A stretch of 64,000 bases of DNA from Azadirachta indica. Its lineage: Eukaryota > Streptophyta > Magnoliopsida > Sapindales > Meliaceae. The notes beneath the pieces are model-generated. The model worked only from the letters and a program-made list of their open reading frames with translations. It had not been told where the DNA came from and searched no databases. The stretch covers positions 10,130,367-10,194,366 of the forward strand of contig CM040446.1 of NCBI GenBank assembly GCA_022749755.1. Reading direction: 5' to 3'. A program made the position numbers and the translations under genes. Shown here piece after piece: positions 58,053 through 64,000 of the stretch; position 1 is the first letter of the stretch; every line of letters begins with the position of its first letter.

Positions 58053-60942
58053 TCATTTTCGAAGGGATTTTGAAATCAAATCAAGCAGGTATCTGCTTTC
58101 AGCAGAATAGTTCGACTGCTCTGCCTTAATAACAGTGATCTTCACCCTTTGTTCGTCGCCATACAATTCCTCTTTGATCTTGAGCCTGAAAAGATATTGA
58201 TTAAAAACTCTACTTCTAATTATCTCTCCAAATCTAATATCATCCTGCAATTCATATTTCAACATGTACAACTCTTTTGCTGAGCAGCCCAAGATCTCTT
58301 CTCCAGATTCCTGGAAAGCTGTTACCCAAGTCAATCCTGTCTGGTCTTGAATCTGTGCTTGCAAAAGATATCTGTAATCGCACTCGTCAAATTCTTGATT
58401 GCACCTGTCACACTGCCATCTATTTCCAGCGCGGGTCACTTTCTTGTTGCACTGTCTGTCTCCTATCATCAAAGGGCAAGCCGTGTAGCAGAAATTATCT
58501 GATTTAATAAAAGTTATGAATGCCCTCACTGTCACCCAATCAGGCTTCTCTGCTCGTCCAAGACCTTCACTCTTGATCTGAGACACAGTCTTACGTATCT
58601 CATTCTTAGGGCCTCCTGCCATGATTTCTCTCGTAATCGACACTGTAGCAGCATTCTTCCCTCCTTGATCAAACCACTCTCTGAGGTCACAAGCCTCTGG
58701 GAAATCTGGATTTATAAAGAGCTGTGTGGAAGAGATCGTCCCTATGGTTTTCCCATTGAAATCATTAACCTTTCCGGCTTTAACAGCTAAAACAGGGAAA
58801 AACCCACAATCTACCATCTCCTGCAGTTTTTGACCTTCCTTATTGCAGAAATCACCCCAAAGAGTAAGCTCAACACTCTTGGCAGATGTATCCTTCAAAT
58901 TCAGAATTCTTCTCTGAGTTTCCATACCATTCTTTCTCAATATAGGAACTGAAGGGTTCACCAATATCACAATACCAATAACATCAAGTATGGAGTTGTT
59001 TTCAGCATTCTCAATTTCACTGATAGGTCTAAAGGAGAACTGTTGTCTTGGTATGGAAGCATCCTCCTCAGGGCAAAGATCCACAGTTGAAGTTGCCTCC
59101 AGAAATATCTCCCATTCATTCTTCAGATGGTTGAAATTTTTTTGTGCAGGTTTCAAGCTACCCTTTGAGATCAAATAAACTCTACCAACCTCAATAATGT
59201 CATAGAAACGGTCAACAACAGCATTGAAGCAGGTCACTCTTATTTCCCCTCCATCAGAGTCAAGGAGGTCAAAAGAGAAGACCTTCCCATCTCCCCGAGC
59301 ATTGTTGTAACGCCGCAGATCTCCTTTTGCAGTCACTCTTGCCTTAATAGCCCACCTTCCTTGATAAGGATTTAAAGCAGCAATAGGTATGATTCGTGCT
59401 GGTGCCTCATTCTTCAATATTGGACCATGATTTCTGTAATGTGGAGGAGGTTGATATGGTGGCTGAACAGTGGGTCGGAAACTCTGCACATTATCACTAG
59501 AATTTGGGGCCCTAAATGTGCTAGGATTTGAAGCTCTAAATGTGCCAGAATTTGAAGTGGTAACTGAGCCAGGATTTTGATTACTGAATGAGCCAGCATT
59601 TTGAGTATTAAATGTGCCAGGATTTTGAGGATTAAATGAGCCACGAATCGGAGTATTGTAGTTATTAACTCTCACAGGGTGTTGAATATTGCTATTAGGA
59701 GTTGCTTTTTGAGCTGTTGACTCGGATTCAATAAACATTTTTGGATTCCCAATTGGTTCACAGTCCAATATTATTGTCTCCATGTTCAGCACAACAATAA
59801 TCCTGCACAAGGAGGGCAAAATAATTATAAACTCCACAATTGTAAAATGAAAATATAACATAGTGCAAACCAAAAAAAGGAAAAAAAAAAAAAAAAGACT
59901 GCAACATTCCTAAGGTGTCATATTTCACATGGCAAGAGATAGATTTGTCTCAAAGACAACAAGTTCTTTTTACTCCTGTCTTTTATACTTGTGCAAAGTA
60001 GCCATACCATTGCTTAAGATTCAAACAACTTGTTCAACCATACTGAACCCCAAGGCAATAGAGTCATAGTATAAGCTATTGTTAATTTTTTTTATCATAA
60101 TTAAGTCTCCTTATTCTTTTCCTTTTGTTTGCTTCCAAAAAAATTGACCTTGCATACTATATACGTGATTCACTCTAGCCAACTACTAATATAGACAACA
60201 CCCTTCATGGCATGAATGGATGATTCTTTTCCTTCCTGAATCACATTGACAATAAGAACATAATTAACACAAATAACAAGGAGAGTATAAGTGAACAACC
60301 TGGAACTATTTTCCACAGCAACAGAGAAAGTAATGACGCACAGTAACAACGAAACATTAAGCATAAATTATTCAATTCACAAACTAACCCACGAGAAGGT
60401 TTTCACCACAACACTAGTCTTACTTCTTACAATTTATACTACACTTATTACTAGCATATGCAAAACAAGATTATTCAGAATTCACATTTTTGCTCTGCAA
60501 AATACACTTCTACAATCAAATTAAGCTCCTATGAATTTCATAAGTACTCTCTGAACAAAAATTTTGCCATTAAAAAAGTGCAGGAAACAAAACACACAGA
60601 AGTAAAGACGATAATCAGCAAAAATAAATTAATATTAGGAATTAATTAAGCATTAAAACATAAAGAAATTGAAATGACCTACTTGCGGTTCTGTACAGTG
60701 CTGCAAATGTAATCAATCAGCTGAACAACAGATCCTTTCTTGACCCGGCCGGTCTTGACTCTGTCATTCAGCTGAGTAGCGAGCATCGCGTGCTGAGTCG
60801 AGACGGAATCGGAGATCAGAAAACGGTACCGTTCCTGAGTACTCCCAATCAGCTTAATATCCATGACTTGAACGAGCGGCTTCGAGTTTACATCTCCGCC
60901 ATTTATCGAGGCAATCGCGTTCCGCGTCAGATTCACAGGCAT
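58053..60942 (-). CDS. RPA1A: Replication protein A 70-kDa DNA-binding subunit
   Basis: Large subunit of the single-stranded DNA-binding complex RPA, acting in nuclear replication, recombination and repair. Two exons (60683-60942 and 58053-59802) with a GT-AG intron of 880 bp give 2010 bp, 669 residues and a TGA stop. The N-terminal protein-interaction OB fold (about 1-105) starts MPVNLTRNAIASINGG. The linker (about 142-190) is made of roughly 8-residue Asn/Phe/Gly repeats. DNA-binding domain A follows from about 230 (NPYQGRWAIKARV), then domain B. Domain C carries a four-Cys zinc ribbon (C529, C538, C551, C554). The start is the ATG at 60942, heading the conserved sequence; an upstream in-frame ATG at 61038 would add a non-conserved leader. 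The A-type label is from memory of plant RPA70 paralogues and is less certain than the family. Confidence 0.93.
59490..59645 (-). repeat. 24-bp coding minisatellite in the RPA70 linker
   Basis: Successive units of about 24 bp, on the plus strand like GAGCCAGGATTTTGATTACT, encode FNPQNPGT, FNTQNAGS, FSNQNPGS and two or three more diverged octapeptides. Confidence 0.85.
59803..60682 (-). other. Intron of the RPA70 gene
   Basis: GTAGGT donor at 60682 and TGTGCAG acceptor ending at 59803. No gene inside. Confidence 0.85.
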
Positions 60943-61045
60943 CGCTACGATCAACGACGGACCGTGAGAGAAAACGGAGAAAAATGGAGGGAAGATAAAA
61001 ACCCTAGAATTGGAAAATTTTGAAGGGTGCAGAGCCAAGTCTAAT

Positions 61046-61055
61046 GGCGGGGGAA
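61046..61055 (-). promoter_or_regulatory. Possible E2F site upstream of RPA70
   Basis: The minus strand reads TTCCCCCGCC about 100 bp upstream of the ATG, close to the E2F consensus TTTSSCGC. RPA genes are typical S-phase targets, but this is a single imperfect match. Confidence 0.3.
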
Positions 61056-61059
61056 GAAT

Positions 61060-62631
61060 GGAAGATAACTGACTTTAATTTTTGATTAAAACATTTTGTG
61101 TTGGAAGAAGGATTTTAAAAGAAGCCTTATAATCATTTGTGAAAATACACTTATGCCCGCGGCTTCTCTCCATACGCGCGCACGAAATCTCGGGAATGGA
61201 AATTCAAAATGCATAACTAACAAAGCATGGTGAATGTACCCTCGTGTTTTATTTATTTTTATTATTATTATTAATTATTTTAAAAAAGAATTTTTTTATG
61301 TAAAAATTTCACTTTGACTAATAAAAAAGTTGCATCAAATGGGAAATAATAAGAAATAAAAATTTTATTCTGATCAATTGCTACATGCTATAAAATAATC
61401 CTAGGAAATATTTTTTTTCCTTCTATAAATATTGTAATAAATAAACATATTTATCTTCGACTCATTGTGATCGCAATTTAAATTTCAAATCACTTATATA
61501 ACGATCAAAAGATTTTAACCATAGATTTATTGAATAATGTGTTTAGTTTATAAGTTTTTAAATAAAAAGTACAACTTATTTTAATTCAATGGTATAACTT
61601 GTTATATAAATTTTTTTATTTTTTTTTATAAATATAATAATATTTTAGGCTCATGAATTTTCATATATTTTTTAAAAGTACATAGATTAAATTATATTGA
61701 TACGAAATTATAAGGAGTGTGAATGTTATTATAGGCAGCGTTTGTTTTTTTTAACTAAAATTTAATTTTTACTGATATTTTATTTGTTTTAAACATTTAA
61801 ATATAAGTATTAAGTTATTGGTATTTATAAAATAAAGATTTAAAATTGATATTTTGACATATATATATTTGTTAAATATTAAGTATATTTATATTTATAA
61901 TTTATAAAAAAATTAATTATATTGACACAATATTTAATAAATAGAATAATTTTTAATAAATTATACTAATATGCATGTTTTCATATGATAAATGTTTTCT
62001 CTTTACTTTGTATTATAAGTAGAGAAAAAGTATGAATTAAAAATTTATAATATTATGACAAATTAAATAAAAAAGTAAATTACATTGAAATATTATTTCA
62101 AGTATGTAAAAATAAAGAGAGCAAAAATAAAAGGTGTTAAATAAGATTTAAAATTGAAGTGGTAGAAAACAAAATAATAAATAAACTAAGAATATTATTG
62201 AAAAATTAAATATCTAATTTATTTACTCATTTGATTATTCAAATTTTAAGTTAAAAATTCTAACTTAATTACCATATTTTTAACAAGTTTTCATATACAG
62301 ATTAAAAAACAAACTCATCATAAATATTTAAATAATAATTTAAATCAAACTTTAATAAAAAAAAGTTAATCATCTTTTTTTTCAAATCACTATTTTAAAT
62401 TAAGGATATATATATATTAGACTTCTCATAAAGATCAAAACGTTTACGAATTATATGAAAATGAAAGCTTCATGTTCATATACATGGAGTTTGGTGATAA
62501 TATTAATTGTGATATATAATAATATGGGAGTTTGAAACTTAGAATTAATTCCTTAAAAAGATTTTAGCATTTATTCGTAGTTTCTTCTTTTTTGTCTTTC
62601 TTTTAGCAACAAGACAACGCTGTAGAAGCAA
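61060..62631. other. AT-rich spacer between RPA70 and the ACL5-like gene
   Basis: Holds the RPA70 promoter on the left and the ACL5 3' region on the right. Between about 61250 and 62550 the DNA is extremely AT-rich, with no recognised gene or repeat. Confidence 0.6.

Positions 62632-64000
<1,369 letters not shown>

Overview
This window is nuclear DNA from a flowering plant, most likely a woody eudicot. The evidence is GT-AG introns, a nuclear-encoded PsbX with a plastid targeting peptide, an ATL-type RING-H2 protein, an MSL10-like channel, a plant-type RPA70 and an ACAULIS5-like aminopropyltransferase, all set in very AT-rich, transposon-laden spacers. Citrus is my best guess at the genus, but that is inference only.

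Layout. The left edge (74-2309, +) holds exons 2-5 of an ESCRT-III subunit of the VPS2.1/CHMP2A type. A single-exon ATL RING-H2 ubiquitin ligase follows on the minus strand (3411-4031). A young Ty3/gypsy chromovirus (5283-9792, minus) has two 626-bp LTRs, PBS, PPT and TTAA target duplications. It encodes gag, protease, integrase and a chromodomain but no reverse transcriptase or RNase H. An intact F-box gene lies at 11931-13010. The 10-34 kb stretch holds three copies of an F-box-flanking block; the third carries only the 3' half of the F-box gene (31576-32094).

Between these lie long-terminal-inverted-repeat elements, a plastid ycf3 fragment, a ribosomal P-protein tail and a decayed L1-type LINE (19181-23325, minus). 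An intact five-exon MSL10-like gene (24909-28683) has a second, dead copy at 48767-56613. That copy carries early stops, a lost splice donor, exon indels and a nested Ty1/copia element (49655-53491) with a perfect AGAAG duplication. The stretch 28.7-48 kb is gene-poor and made of short non-autonomous elements, a hAT-like element and LTR-like direct repeats without recognisable coding sequence.

The right side is a compact genic segment: PsbX (57181-57555, +), convergent RPA70 (58053-60942, minus), and the 3' six and a half exons of an ACL5-like thermospermine synthase (62632-64000, minus, running off the window).

The genes do not form a pathway; they are ordinary neighbouring plant genes. The unusual content is the structural history: an RT-less gypsy copy with a long conserved frame, two tandem gene families (F-box and MSL) that allow presence/absence comparison of insertions, and a cluster of long-inverted-repeat elements. 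I found no clear previously undescribed biochemical system. The RT-less chromovirus and an unclassified ~200-bp dispersed repeat are the best candidates for follow-up.
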